Assembly: GCF_000092405.1 (NCBI RefSeq) | Contig: NC_014220.1 | Coordinates: 620,001 to 684,000, forward strand | Reading direction: 5' to 3' | Source: Syntrophothermus lipocalidus DSM 12680 | GTDB taxonomy: Bacteria; Bacillota; Syntrophomonadia; Syntrophomonadales; Syntrophothermaceae | Length of the DNA: 64,000 nucleotides | Shown here: positions 56,022-64,000 of the stretch, piece after piece | Layout: each line of letters starts with the position of its first letter | How positions within the stretch are numbered: position 1 is the stretch's first letter | Position numbers and translations under genes: made by a program | The notes under the pieces: generated by a model | Databases searched by the model: none | Told to the model about the DNA's origin: nothing | Seen by the model: only the letters and a program-made list of their open reading frames with translations

Positions 56022-56469
56022 GCGTACGGTTGTTATTTATACCGACGGCGCCTGTTCTGGGAACCCGGGCCCAGGCGGGTGGGGTGCGGTGTTACTTTAC
56101 CAAGACCGGCACAAAGAGCTAAGAGGAGGGGACCCAGAGACGACCAACCAGCGGATGGAGTTGACCGCAGTTATAGAAGCTCTGAAGGCCTTAAAGGTCG
56201 AAGGCTGGGACGTAGAAGTTTATTCCGACAGCGCCTACCTGGTTAACGCCTTTAATCAGGGTTGGCTTGAAAAGTGGCAAAGAAACGGCTGGAAGAACGC
56301 GAAAAACGATCCGGTAGCCAACCAGGATCTGTGGCAAGAGTTGCTTCGGTTGTCCAAGAAAAACAAGGTGAAGATTATCAAAATAGCCGGGCATTCAGGC
56401 GACTTTTGGAACGAAAGGTGTGATGCCTTGGCGCGCCAAGCTATTAAAGAGATCAGTGGTCGGGATTGA
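56002..56469 (+). CDS. rnhA: Ribonuclease HI
   Basis: A 155-residue RNase H that cuts RNA in RNA-DNA hybrids. The catalytic acids are seen in IYTDGACSGNPGPGGWG (first Asp), NQRMELTAVIEAL (Glu) and EVYSDSAYLVNAF (Asp), with AGHSGDFWNERCDALAR supplying the His and last Asp. Full length and intact. It overlaps comFB by 20 bases. Confidence 0.94.
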   Translation: MVNQKNKRTVVIYTDGACSGNPGPGGWGAVLLYQDRHKELRGGDPETTNQRMELTAVIEALKALKVEGWDVEVYSDSAYLVNAFNQGWLEKWQRNGWKNAKNDPVANQDLWQELLRLSKKNKVKIIKIAGHSGDFWNERCDALARQAIKEISGRD

Positions 56470-56504
56470 CTAACAGGCACGGTTGCAAGTTGGGAGCGGT
56501 TGTT

Positions 56505-57155
56505 TTGAAGGTTAGTGTATATAAAGACTACGAAAATGGAAGATTAGGTCTAGGGGTTAAAGTGGTGGCTGAAAAGGCTACACTGGCCGATCTCCTGGAA
56601 GCCTGGGAGCCCCTGGCCGACGACGACAGCGTTTTCAAACAGTACGCGCAAGACAACTACTCTCCATGCAAAGGGTGTCGGGTCAACTGCTGTAAACAGG
56701 CTTATGTTATCCCGGACCTGGTATCCTTGAAAAAAATGAGCGATTACCTACGGTTATCGCCTCTGGAGTTTGCCATCCGGTACTTTGATCAAGAAAAACT
56801 GAGGCTGAACCTACCGCGATTACGGTCTTCTCCCTGCACGTTTCTGGTGGAAGACTGCTGTTCAGTATACCCGGCCAGGACCCTCATCTGCCGCTTTTAC
56901 CTGTGCACGCATATCCTGGGAGAAACGGAAGAGCTCATTTACTCTATTGCTTTGGCCGGCATGGCTGCGACTCAGCTCTACCTTAACGGTCTGGGAATCA
57001 TAGATCTCGGAGGCGAGGTCTACGGAATGTCCAGCTATGAAGCATGTTTACGTAGCCTCTTAGACAGCTCGCGGGAGACCGAAGGGGCCAGGGCGTTTCT
57101 CGAAGCCCACGACTATTCGGATATACCCCTGACCGTTTTTAACCTCGGCAGGTGA
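56505..57155 (+). CDS. YkgJ-family cysteine-cluster protein
   Basis: A 216-residue protein with the zinc- or Fe-chelating cysteine pattern CKGCRVNCCKQAYVIP, then SSPCTFLVEDCCSVYPARTL and ICRFYLCTH, the YkgJ/UPF0153 arrangement. The start is TTG 56505 behind GGGAG; a TTG at 56466 overlapping rnhA is the alternative. It lies directly upstream of the hydrogenase operon (64 bases), but a functional link is not established. Confidence 0.8.
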   Translation: MKVSVYKDYENGRLGLGVKVVAEKATLADLLEAWEPLADDDSVFKQYAQDNYSPCKGCRVNCCKQAYVIPDLVSLKKMSDYLRLSPLEFAIRYFDQEKLRLNLPRLRSSPCTFLVEDCCSVYPARTLICRFYLCTHILGETEELIYSIALAGMAATQLYLNGLGIIDLGGEVYGMSSYEACLRSLLDSSRETEGARAFLEAHDYSDIPLTVFNLGR

Positions 57156-57219
57156 CATCCATTGCTCTGGCTGACATTTGCCGGTTCTTCCGTACTCCCG
57201 GGGGAAAGGAGTACGGGTA

Positions 57220-59217
57220 TTGTCTGCTTTGAAAACGTTTTTGTTAATGTCCGTGTTCTTGCCTTTCTCAGTTGCTTTGGCGAGTTATATAATCAAAGAT
57301 ACAAACTGGCGCAGGATTCTCGTTGTCACCATGTCGCTAATACTCGGACTTGCAGCTTATTGGCTGTATGCTAAAGTGCCCTTAACCCCGGTCTTTATTT
57401 CCTTCCACGGGTGGGAAAAAGCGGTCACCTTCCTCGATATTCTCCTCTTGTTCTACATCCTTTACGTTGGAATCGAAAACCGGCATCTACCCATCGGGAT
57501 ACTGGCCATATTGCAGCTAGCATTGGTGGCGTACGTCGAGGGGTTCTTGGGTCCAGACTCCCGAGCTGTCGGCACTTTTGCCGTTGACCGCTTGTCGGTC
57601 GTCATGTTCTTGGTCGTATCAGTTATCGGATCCCTTATTTGCGTCTATGCTCTTCCGTACATGGAAGAGCGTATAGAACACGTCGAGTTAGACCGTAACC
57701 GGCGTTTCTTTTTCTGGTTTGTCTCGTTCTTAGCGGTCATGAATGGGCTGGTTTTTGCCAACAACGTTCTCTGGCTGTATTTCTTCTGGGAAGCCACTAC
57801 CCTTTGTTCCTTTCAGCTAATCGGTCACGACGATACCGAAGAAGCACGCCGTAATTCATTACACGCGCTTTACCTCAATTCCGTAGGTGGGCTGGCCATG
57901 ATTGCTGGTATAACCGTGATGCTGGCCGGATTTACCGGGAGGACTCTGTCTCTGGCGGACATAGCTGCGAGCGACTTGGGGCTTGTCTCCCCCGTTTTTC
58001 TCCTGGCCCTGGCTCTGTTTATGACCGCTGCCTTTACTAAGTCAGCTCAGTTTCCTTTTCAAAACTGGCTTTTGGGGGCTATGGTAGCTCCTACACCGGT
58101 ATCGGCTTTGCTTCATTCCAGCACCATGGTCAAGGCCGGGGTATACCTCGCGGTGCGGCTGGCCCCGGCCTACGACGGTACCGCTCTTGCGACGTTCATA
58201 GCCTTGATCGGCGCTTTCAGCTTTTTTGCCGCTTCTTTGATGGCGGCGGGTAACGGTGACTCCAAGGCAGTTTTGGCCTACTCGACGGTAGCAAATCTCG
58301 GGCTTATTTTCGCTTGTTGTGGGATCGATCTTCCGCTTTCAGTGGCGGCTGCGGTTCTGTTGATCATCTTCCATGCCTTAGCCAAAGGGGTTCTTTTCAT
58401 GGGAGCGGGAGTTATCGAGCACCGACTAGGTTCGCGGAACATAGAGAGCATGGAGGGATTAGGAGAAAAGCTGCCTTTGCTGGCTCTGCTGATGGTTGGC
58501 GGGGGTTTTGCCATGTTCTTGCCGCCGTTCGGGATGCTGTTCTCCAAGTGGGCGGCCATGGCTTCGGCTGCGATCTCGCCTTTGGTCTTACTGTTATTCG
58601 TAGCCGGCAGTGCCCTGACGACCGTTTTTTGGAGCAAATGGATGGGCCGGATCCTGGCCGCGTCACCGGGTAGGGTTGCTAAACGGGCTACAACACATGT
58701 TTCGAGCCGTGGGGCAGGATACTACGCCGTTTCTCTGGGTATTCTAGGTTTAGCTACTCTTGTGCTTTCTTTTGGGGTGACAACCGTAATTGACCGGCTG
58801 GTTGCCCCCGCCTTGGTTTGGTTCTACCCGTTAGCTTTTCAACCTGCCCTGGGCGGAAACGTGATACTGTTCAGCTGGGCGAGCTTTTTCCACCCTAACC
58901 TGGCGGCAACGGGATTGCCGGAAGGAGTTTTTCCCTTCGGTCTTATGGGAGGAGCCTTGGTGGCTACCTTGGTCTTGCCCTGGCTTCTGTTCAGGCCCGA
59001 ATTTCAAACTACCAGTTCAGTTTACCTTTGCGGCGAGAACATGCCTGGTGAAGAAAACCGTTGTTTCGTCAGCAGCATGGAAAGAGGGACCGAAATGGCG
59101 TTGGCAGGCTACTATTTCACCGGTTTTATAAATGAAGGACTTTTGAGGCGATTGGGCTGGATGGGAGGGGCTATTCTCGTACTGATGCTAGGGGTTATCG
59201 TTTTATGGGTGCTCTAG
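57220..59217 (+). CDS. echA: Ech hydrogenase subunit A, proton-conducting NuoL-like protein
   Basis: A 665-residue membrane protein of the NuoL/HyfB/EchA type, with about 14-16 hydrophobic segments. It would carry ions across the membrane, driven by ferredoxin-dependent proton reduction. Conserved parts are WLYFFWEATTLCSFQLIGHD, FTKSAQFPFQNWLLGAMVAP and TPVSALLHSSTMVKAGVYL, with the key Lys and Glu residues in membrane segments. TTG 57220 has AAGGAG 8 bases upstream. It overlaps echB by 13 bases. Confidence 0.88.
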   Translation: MSALKTFLLMSVFLPFSVALASYIIKDTNWRRILVVTMSLILGLAAYWLYAKVPLTPVFISFHGWEKAVTFLDILLLFYILYVGIENRHLPIGILAILQLALVAYVEGFLGPDSRAVGTFAVDRLSVVMFLVVSVIGSLICVYALPYMEERIEHVELDRNRRFFFWFVSFLAVMNGLVFANNVLWLYFFWEATTLCSFQLIGHDDTEEARRNSLHALYLNSVGGLAMIAGITVMLAGFTGRTLSLADIAASDLGLVSPVFLLALALFMTAAFTKSAQFPFQNWLLGAMVAPTPVSALLHSSTMVKAGVYLAVRLAPAYDGTALATFIALIGAFSFFAASLMAAGNGDSKAVLAYSTVANLGLIFACCGIDLPLSVAAAVLLIIFHALAKGVLFMGAGVIEHRLGSRNIESMEGLGEKLPLLALLMVGGGFAMFLPPFGMLFSKWAAMASAAISPLVLLLFVAGSALTTVFWSKWMGRILAASPGRVAKRATTHVSSRGAGYYAVSLGILGLATLVLSFGVTTVIDRLVAPALVWFYPLAFQPALGGNVILFSWASFFHPNLAATGLPEGVFPFGLMGGALVATLVLPWLLFRPEFQTTSSVYLCGENMPGEENRCFVSSMERGTEMALAGYYFTGFINEGLLRRLGWMGGAILVLMLGVIVLWVL

Positions 59218-60053
59218 TAAAAGTACTGCTTATAGTTATCTTAGCCCCCGTCTTGGGCGGACTACTCTTGGGGGTTGACCGCAAGCTCACGGCCAGGATG
59301 CAGGGGCGTCAAGGTCCCCCTGTAATTCAACCGTTTTACGATCTCGTCAAGTTGTGGGCCAAAACCAGCACTTATACCAACAAGCCCCAGGTGTTTTTTA
59401 TCTGTGCCTATCTCGTATGGATGCTGCTCGGCCTGGTTATGCTGGCTACCGGGCTGGATTTTCTGGTATTCGTCTTCACTATGACTGTGGCCGAGGTGGC
59501 TTATGTACTGGCGGGGTTTGCTACCCGTTCTCCTTACAGCCACATCGGAAGCACCCGCGAACTGATACAGGTGCTGGCGGCAGAGCCGGTCTTACTGTTT
59601 GTTGCGTTTGCGCTTTACCTAGAAAACGGGACTTTTCTCGTCCAGGGGGCCTTCGTCAATCCGTCGCCTTTGTTGTTATCTTATCCTTTGTTGTTTTTGG
59701 CAGTTCTCTTAATCCTGACCATCAAAATCCGCAAATCTCCGTTTGATATATCCACTGCTTTACACGCGCATCAGGAGATAGTGCGCGGGATTAACACCGA
59801 GTTTTCGGGTCGGTACCTGGCAGTGGTCGAGCTGTCCCACTGGCTGGAGACGGTGGTTTTTCTCTTCGTCGTGTTCCTGTTTTGGGCTAATCCTTGGTGG
59901 GCCGGGGTTTTGGTGGCACTGGCCGCCTATTTCTTGGAGTTGGTTGTGGATAACATTTCCCCGCGAATGAATTGGAACTGGATGATTAAAGTAGCCTGGA
60001 CAGCCGGTATCCTGTTATCCACGAGCAACATGGTTTGGAGGGTATGGGGTTAA
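59205..60053 (+). CDS. echB: Ech hydrogenase subunit B, NuoH/HycD-like
   Basis: A 282-residue membrane subunit homologous to NuoH and HycD, linking the hydrogenase module to the ion channel. DRKLTARMQGRQGPPVIQPF with YDLVKLW is the family signature near residue 25, and KIRKSPFDISTALHAHQEIV is the second conserved loop. About eight membrane segments are visible. It is coupled to echA by overlap. Confidence 0.93.
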   Translation: MGALVKVLLIVILAPVLGGLLLGVDRKLTARMQGRQGPPVIQPFYDLVKLWAKTSTYTNKPQVFFICAYLVWMLLGLVMLATGLDFLVFVFTMTVAEVAYVLAGFATRSPYSHIGSTRELIQVLAAEPVLLFVAFALYLENGTFLVQGAFVNPSPLLLSYPLLFLAVLLILTIKIRKSPFDISTALHAHQEIVRGINTEFSGRYLAVVELSHWLETVVFLFVVFLFWANPWWAGVLVALAAYFLELVVDNISPRMNWNWMIKVAWTAGILLSTSNMVWRVWG

Positions 60054-60093
60054 TAGCCGTACTCGCACCAGGCTACTTGAAGGAGTGAACGTC

Positions 60094-60591
60094 TTGAGCC
60101 TTGTTCATCGTGCACGATCAAAGTCCCCGTGGGTAATGCATTTTGACACTGCGGGTTGCAACGGTTGTAGTATTGAGGTGTTTGCTTGTTTTACTCCTTT
60201 GTATGATTTGGAGCGGTTCGGTATTGTAAACGTCGGAAACCCGAAGCACGCTGACGTGCTTTTGGTTACGGGCACTGTCAACCACAAGGCCAAGAGGGTG
60301 TTGAAGACTGTCTACGACCAAATGAATCATCCCAAGGTCATAGTGGCGGTAGGTATCTGTGCTACCTCCGGCAATGTCTTTCACCAGAGCTACAATTGTT
60401 TGGGAGGAGTGGACAAGGTGGTGCCTGTGGACGTGTATGTTCCCGGGTGCGCGGCCAGGCCAGAGGTCATTATTGACGGCATTTTCCTGGCCTTGAAGAA
60501 ACTGGAGGAGAAAAGAAGGGACAAGGATGCAAACCATCGAGAAGTTGAACCGACAGGAACTTCTGGACAGGGTGAGGCAGCTGTCCGGTAA
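60094..60591 (+). CDS. echC: Ech hydrogenase small subunit C, NuoB-like
   Basis: A 165-residue small subunit carrying the proximal [4Fe-4S] cluster. Ligands are seen in DTAGCNGCSIEVFACF, VAVGICATSGNVF and YVPGCAARPEVI. The TTG at 60094 (AAGGAG 8 bases upstream) is preferred; a GTG at 60085 touches the ribosome site. Its C-terminal 20 or so residues are encoded in the 65-base overlap with echD, which is unusual and low in conserved features. Confidence 0.92.
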   Translation: MSLVHRARSKSPWVMHFDTAGCNGCSIEVFACFTPLYDLERFGIVNVGNPKHADVLLVTGTVNHKAKRVLKTVYDQMNHPKVIVAVGICATSGNVFHQSYNCLGGVDKVVPVDVYVPGCAARPEVIIDGIFLALKKLEEKRRDKDANHREVEPTGTSGQGEAAVR

Positions 60592-60904
60592 GGGAGCTCG
60601 CCTGATTTCGATTACCGGGGTGGACACCGGCCAGTGGTTGGAACTTATTTACGTTTTTGAAGACGAGTTGGAGATGGTGGCTTTCAAGACAGAGGTGGAA
60701 CGGGAAGGCTTTTTCCCGAGCATTGACCATTTTTACCCGGGGGCATGGCTGGCTGAAAACGAGATCCAAGACTTGTTCGGACTGAAGTTTGACGGGTTGG
60801 GGGTAGATTTCGGGGCATACATGCTTCTGAGCCACGACAGCCCAAAGCGGCCTTTTATCAAAGAAGTACGAGTAAGAGGGGCTATGAAATCTGATGAAAG
60901 CTAG
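60527..60904 (+). CDS. echD: Ech hydrogenase subunit D, NuoC-like
   Basis: A 125-residue subunit matching the NuoC/HycE N-terminal domain. WLELIYVFEDELEMVAFKTE, then FFPSIDHFYPGAWLAENEIQ and DLFGLKFDGL, is the typical NuoC core. It has no redox centres and helps hold the large subunit. It begins inside echC (65-base overlap) and overlaps echE by 11 bases. Confidence 0.88.
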   Translation: MQTIEKLNRQELLDRVRQLSGKGARLISITGVDTGQWLELIYVFEDELEMVAFKTEVEREGFFPSIDHFYPGAWLAENEIQDLFGLKFDGLGVDFGAYMLLSHDSPKRPFIKEVRVRGAMKSDES

Positions 60905-61973
60905 CACCATAATTCCTTTCGGACCCCAGCACCCGGTCCTGATCGAACCCCTACAGCTGGCTCTGAAGGTCGAAGACGAGCGGGTAGTTGAGGTGAGACC
61001 GGCCTTGGGTTACACTCACCGGGGACTGGAGAAAGGGGCGGAACTAAACGATGTAGTCAGAAACATTTTTATGGCGGAAAGGGTTTGCGGCATCTGCTCC
61101 TTTATCCACAGTTGGTGCTACTGTGCCTGTATAGAGGAGCTGTTGAACGTCGAGTCGCCGCCCCGGGCAGAATTCATCCGCCTCGTTTCCGCCGAGCTTA
61201 CCCGCATACACAGTCATCTATTGTATCTCGGGCTTTTGGCCGACGGCCTGGGGTTTGAGAGCTTGTTCATGCAGTTTTGGCGGGTGCGAGAAAGGGTTTT
61301 AGATCTGATGGAGGCAATCAGTGGCGGGCGCGTGATTATGGGCAACTGCACCATCGGCGGGGTGAGGAAAGACATAGATGCGGACATGGTTCGGGCTATA
61401 TTCAAAGAAGTGAACGAGGTAGAAAGGGATCTCGTACCGCTAACCCGGGCCATGCTGAACGATTACACGGTCAAAAAACGAACAGTCAGTAAGGGAATCC
61501 TCAGCAAGGAAGATGCGGTCAAGTTCGGGGCCGTGGGCCCCGTGGCCAGGGCCAGCGGGGTAAGAACCGATGTAAGGCTTCTGGGTGAAGGTCCATACAA
61601 GTATGTGGATTTTGAAGTGGTGTTAGATAAGGATGGAGACGCTTACGCCCGCACCTCTGTTCACGTGCGCGAGGTGTTTGTCTCCCTGGACTTGATCCGG
61701 CAAGCACTCTTCAAATTGCCGGCCGGGGGAATAAAGACTGAATGGAAGGGAAGGGTTCAGGGCGAAGTTATAAAACGTATGGAGCAGCCGCGAGGAGAGA
61801 TGATGTACTATATTCGGGGGAGTGGCAATCGTAACCTGGATAGATTCAAGGTGAGGACTCCCACCTTCGCGAATATTCCACCCCTTTTAGAAATGTTGCC
61901 TGGTTGCGAATTGGCGGATGTTCCGGTGATAGTCATTTCCATTGATCCCTGCATTGCCTGTACCGAGCGATAG
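60894..61973 (+). CDS. echE: Ech hydrogenase large subunit E, [NiFe] catalytic subunit
   Basis: A 359-residue catalytic subunit. The four Ni-Fe cysteines are present: C65 and C68 in ERVCGICSFIHSW, and C353 and C356 in SIDPCIACTER at the very end. This makes it a true hydrogenase rather than a complex I-like NuoD, which lacks these. The protein ends three residues after the last Cys, so there is no C-terminal extension for an endopeptidase, as known for EchE and CooH. Other signatures are GLEKGAELNDVVRNIFMAER and GGVRKDIDAD. Confidence 0.96.
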   Translation: MKASTIIPFGPQHPVLIEPLQLALKVEDERVVEVRPALGYTHRGLEKGAELNDVVRNIFMAERVCGICSFIHSWCYCACIEELLNVESPPRAEFIRLVSAELTRIHSHLLYLGLLADGLGFESLFMQFWRVRERVLDLMEAISGGRVIMGNCTIGGVRKDIDADMVRAIFKEVNEVERDLVPLTRAMLNDYTVKKRTVSKGILSKEDAVKFGAVGPVARASGVRTDVRLLGEGPYKYVDFEVVLDKDGDAYARTSVHVREVFVSLDLIRQALFKLPAGGIKTEWKGRVQGEVIKRMEQPRGEMMYYIRGSGNRNLDRFKVRTPTFANIPPLLEMLPGCELADVPVIVISIDPCIACTER

Positions 61974-61991
61974 ACTAAGGAGTTGATGAGA

Positions 61992-62354
61992 GTGCCGGGG
62001 ATGTTGATTCAGGTATTCAAAAACCTTTTTTCCCGGCCGGCAACTAGGGGCTACCCTTACCAGCCAAGGGAACCGTTCCGGGCAGCCCGGGGAACTTTGA
62101 TGCTCGATATCGACAAGTGCATAGTTTGCGGGGCTTGCGAAAAGGCGTGCCCCGCCGGGGCGATTGAGGTGAAACCCAAGGAACACCTGTACAAATACGA
62201 CCCGTACAGTTGTATCGTTTGCGGGAACTGTGTAGAGGCTTGTCCTACCGGCTGTTTCGAGATAACCTCAGAGTGGCGCAAGCCGGTGACCGAGATGCGA
62301 ACGATGGTCTGGGAGGTTACCCGGACTAAGAAACGGGCGGAGAGAATGGCCTAA
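61992..62354 (+). CDS. echF: Ech hydrogenase subunit F, 2x[4Fe-4S] ferredoxin-like
   Basis: About 120 residues with two ferredoxin motifs, CIVCGACEKACPAG and CIVCGNCVEACPTG, separated by about 25 residues as in NuoI/HycB/EchF. It passes electrons from reduced ferredoxin to EchC. GTG 61992 lies 9 bases after AAGGAG; ATG 61986 (3 bases after it) and ATG 62001 are alternatives. It closes the six-gene operon. Confidence 0.92.
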   Translation: MPGMLIQVFKNLFSRPATRGYPYQPREPFRAARGTLMLDIDKCIVCGACEKACPAGAIEVKPKEHLYKYDPYSCIVCGNCVEACPTGCFEITSEWRKPVTEMRTMVWEVTRTKKRAERMA

Positions 62355-62482
62355 GCTTGGTTGAAACGCATCTCTGTATGACGGTTTAATTTTAGAAGGT
62401 CAAGGCTGATCGCTAGAGGAGAAGTAGAATAGCGATAGATATCCTACCCCGTTTAGTAACCATAGCAGACTTGGCACACTTT

Positions 62483-62512
62483 TTGACATCAATTTGCAGT
62501 GAACCGTATAAT
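62483..62512 (+). promoter_or_regulatory. Sigma-A promoter of the sigma-54 activator gene
   Basis: TTGACA (62483-62488) and TATAAT (62507-62512) match the consensus exactly, with an 18-base spacer. This excludes start codons at 62499 and sets the start at 62541. Confidence 0.8.
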
Positions 62513-62540
62513 GAAAACAAGAAGGGTAGGTAAGGGCGCC

Positions 62541-63935
62541 ATGGTGGACACCAGCAGGTTACCTGGAATAGACAAAAAGCACCGAGTAAGTATGAAGGAC
62601 CTGTTGTCAACCATCGATGGACAGGTTGGTGTTTATTTGACGGACGGAGCAGCCTTCACCTTGGGAGTCAGCCGTGCCTATGAAGAGTTGACTCAGATAG
62701 CAGAAGAAGAAGTTATTAACCGACATATGCGCGAACTCGAAGAGGCAAAGTTCATCGACAAATCGGTGACTCTGCTGGTCTTGAAGAATAAAGCCCCTTT
62801 AACTATACAGCAGAAAATACTGCGTAGTAAGAAAAAGGTAATCGTTACTGGCAACCCGGTGTTCAACCAGGAAGGCGAAATACTCTTGGTTGCAACCACG
62901 GTATGTCCAACAAACGAAAAAAATGAGTTCTTAGCCACTCTTGAAAGCACCCCCCACGTTCTCTCAGCTATAGAGAACATGGTGGCTACAAGCAAGGCCA
63001 TGCAGAGAGTGCTTTTAAGGGCTATCCGGGCTGCAGCCACCGACTCCACAGTTCTGCTAATAGGGGAATCGGGCGTAGGCAAGGAGGTTGTGGCCAGGGT
63101 TATTCACCAGAGTAGTCAACGCAGAAGCAAAGCCTTTGTGAAAGTAAACGTGGCTTCGCTTCCTGATGAACTGATTGAATCTGAACTCTTTGGCTATCAG
63201 CCCGGGGCTTTTACAGGAGCGACCAAATCCGGCAAGGTGGGCTTAGCAAAGGCTGCTGACGGAGGAACCCTGTTTCTGGATGAGATTAGCGAAATACCGC
63301 TGAGTAGCCAAGCAAAACTCCTACGCCTGCTTCAGGAAAAAGAGTTCATTCCCATAGGAGGCGTAACTTCTACCAGAGTAGATGTCAGGTTTATCGCTGC
63401 TACTAATAAGAACCTGGAGGAAATGGTCGAAAAGGGAGAGTTCAGACAGGATCTTTACTACAGGCTTAACGTCATCCCGATCCATATCCCCCCTTTGCGA
63501 GAGCGTAAAGAAGATATTCATCCTCTGGCCGAGATGTTTCTTGACAAATTCCGGAGACGCTTCTCAATCGACAAAAAGCTATGTCCTTCTGGCCTGCAAG
63601 CGCTCTTGGATCACAATTGGCCAGGAAACGTCCGGGAACTAGAAAACCTGCTGGAGAGACTGGTCGTTCTCTATCCTCAGTCCAAGATTACTAGAGAGTT
63701 GGTAGAGAACGAATTGGGGACGCGTTGTGTCAAAACGAGAAATGGATCCTTCCAGGTAAGCAGCACAGTGATCAAAGAGAAAAAGGATCTTTCGCATGCG
63801 GTGGACTCGTTTGAGAAACAGCTCATCGAGCAGACTCTTCGCCAATGTAATTTCGATCTCCGCAAGACCGCTAAAGCTCTTGGTATTCACCGCACGACCT
63901 TGTTAAGGAAGATGAGGAAGTACGGAATCAATTGA
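62541..63935 (+). CDS. Sigma-54-dependent transcriptional activator (PAS, AAA+, Fis-type HTH)
   Basis: A 464-residue enhancer-binding protein. An N-terminal PAS-like sensor covers about residues 20-120. The AAA+ domain spans about 150-375: Walker A IGESGVGKEVVARVIHQSSQ, the sigma-54-contacting ELFGYQPGAFTGATKSGKVG (GAFTGA), Walker B GGTLFLDEISEIPL and FRQDLYYRLNVIPIHIPPLR. The C-terminal Fis-type helix-turn-helix is LRKTAKALGIHRTTLLRKM. ATG 62541 lies just downstream of the promoter, with AAGGG upstream. Its target genes are unknown; no consensus -24/-12 promoter was found nearby. Confidence 0.93.
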   Translation: MVDTSRLPGIDKKHRVSMKDLLSTIDGQVGVYLTDGAAFTLGVSRAYEELTQIAEEEVINRHMRELEEAKFIDKSVTLLVLKNKAPLTIQQKILRSKKKVIVTGNPVFNQEGEILLVATTVCPTNEKNEFLATLESTPHVLSAIENMVATSKAMQRVLLRAIRAAATDSTVLLIGESGVGKEVVARVIHQSSQRRSKAFVKVNVASLPDELIESELFGYQPGAFTGATKSGKVGLAKAADGGTLFLDEISEIPLSSQAKLLRLLQEKEFIPIGGVTSTRVDVRFIAATNKNLEEMVEKGEFRQDLYYRLNVIPIHIPPLRERKEDIHPLAEMFLDKFRRRFSIDKKLCPSGLQALLDHNWPGNVRELENLLERLVVLYPQSKITRELVENELGTRCVKTRNGSFQVSSTVIKEKKDLSHAVDSFEKQLIEQTLRQCNFDLRKTAKALGIHRTTLLRKMRKYGIN

Positions 63936-64000
63936 CATCCTTCCTAAGTCAAGTTTGCTCGAAGCAGAATGCCGGCCTTTCGCGAGCCAGTACCTGGGGC

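Noticed and set aside
62472-62486. TTGGCAC followed by TTTTTGA, resembling a sigma-54 -24/-12 promoter before the sigma-54 activator
   Set aside because: The essential GC of the -12 element is missing, and a consensus sigma-A promoter overlaps the site.

Overview
The window looks like the chromosome of an anaerobic, probably thermophilic, Gram-positive (Firmicutes/Clostridia) bacterium, plausibly of the Syntrophomonas/Syntrophothermus type. This rests on the sigma-I/RsgI pair, PurF with a propeptide and Fe-S cysteines, short HisG with HisZ, a PdaA-like spore-type deacetylase, strong AGGAGG ribosome sites with many GTG/TTG starts, and an Ech-type [NiFe] hydrogenase. The genus is an inference. 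No rRNA, tRNA or CRISPR array was seen.

Region 1 (1-1336) holds the edge of rsgI, sigI and a small coiled-coil gene. Region 2 (1354-13329) is a complete IMP pathway, purE-B-C-S-Q-L-F-M-N-H-D, behind a sigma-A promoter and a ykkC-family leader RNA, most likely a PRPP riboswitch. Two small genes (membrane/TPR-like and HD-domain) link it to region 3 (14627-21503), a histidine operon: a YerC/HisR regulator, then hisZ-G-D-B-H-A-F-IE. HisF releases AICAR, which PurH uses, and both pathways consume PRPP. pcrA and ligA follow on the same strand.

Region 4 (25897-35800) has a polysaccharide deacetylase and a small exported protein on the minus strand. On the plus strand come a MoxR ATPase/VWA pair, a LysE-type exporter, a divergent second SAICAR synthetase, MeaB, a palindromic repeat element, a radical SAM protein and a DUF389 membrane protein with three C-terminal repeats. 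A 360-bp GC-rich, highly foldable stretch at 35881-36240 ends in a strong minus-strand terminator and may be an unassigned structured RNA.

Region 5 (36249-44442, minus strand) is an osmoadaptation island. It holds sucrose-phosphate synthase and phosphatase, an OpuC-type osmolyte ABC transporter with CBS domains, a c-di-AMP (ydaO) riboswitch, a truncated glycine-betaine binding-protein gene, a GntR-RCK_C regulator of the BusR type, and trmO. An IS110 transposase remnant lies between the riboswitch and the transporter operon. c-di-AMP could act here at three levels: the riboswitch, the repressor and the CBS domains. This is the most interesting part of the window.

Region 6 (44648-54527) holds a CapA lipoprotein, a membrane protein, an FAD oxidoreductase, an Rpn-type nuclease, a lipoprotein, an alpha-glucan group (GH57 branching enzyme, DUF4912, divergent GH15) and a CPBP protease. 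Region 7 (54611-63935) runs from fmdB, a HAD hydrolase, comFB, rnhA and a YkgJ protein into echABCDEF, which encodes a six-subunit energy-converting hydrogenase, and ends with a sigma-54-dependent activator behind its own sigma-A promoter.
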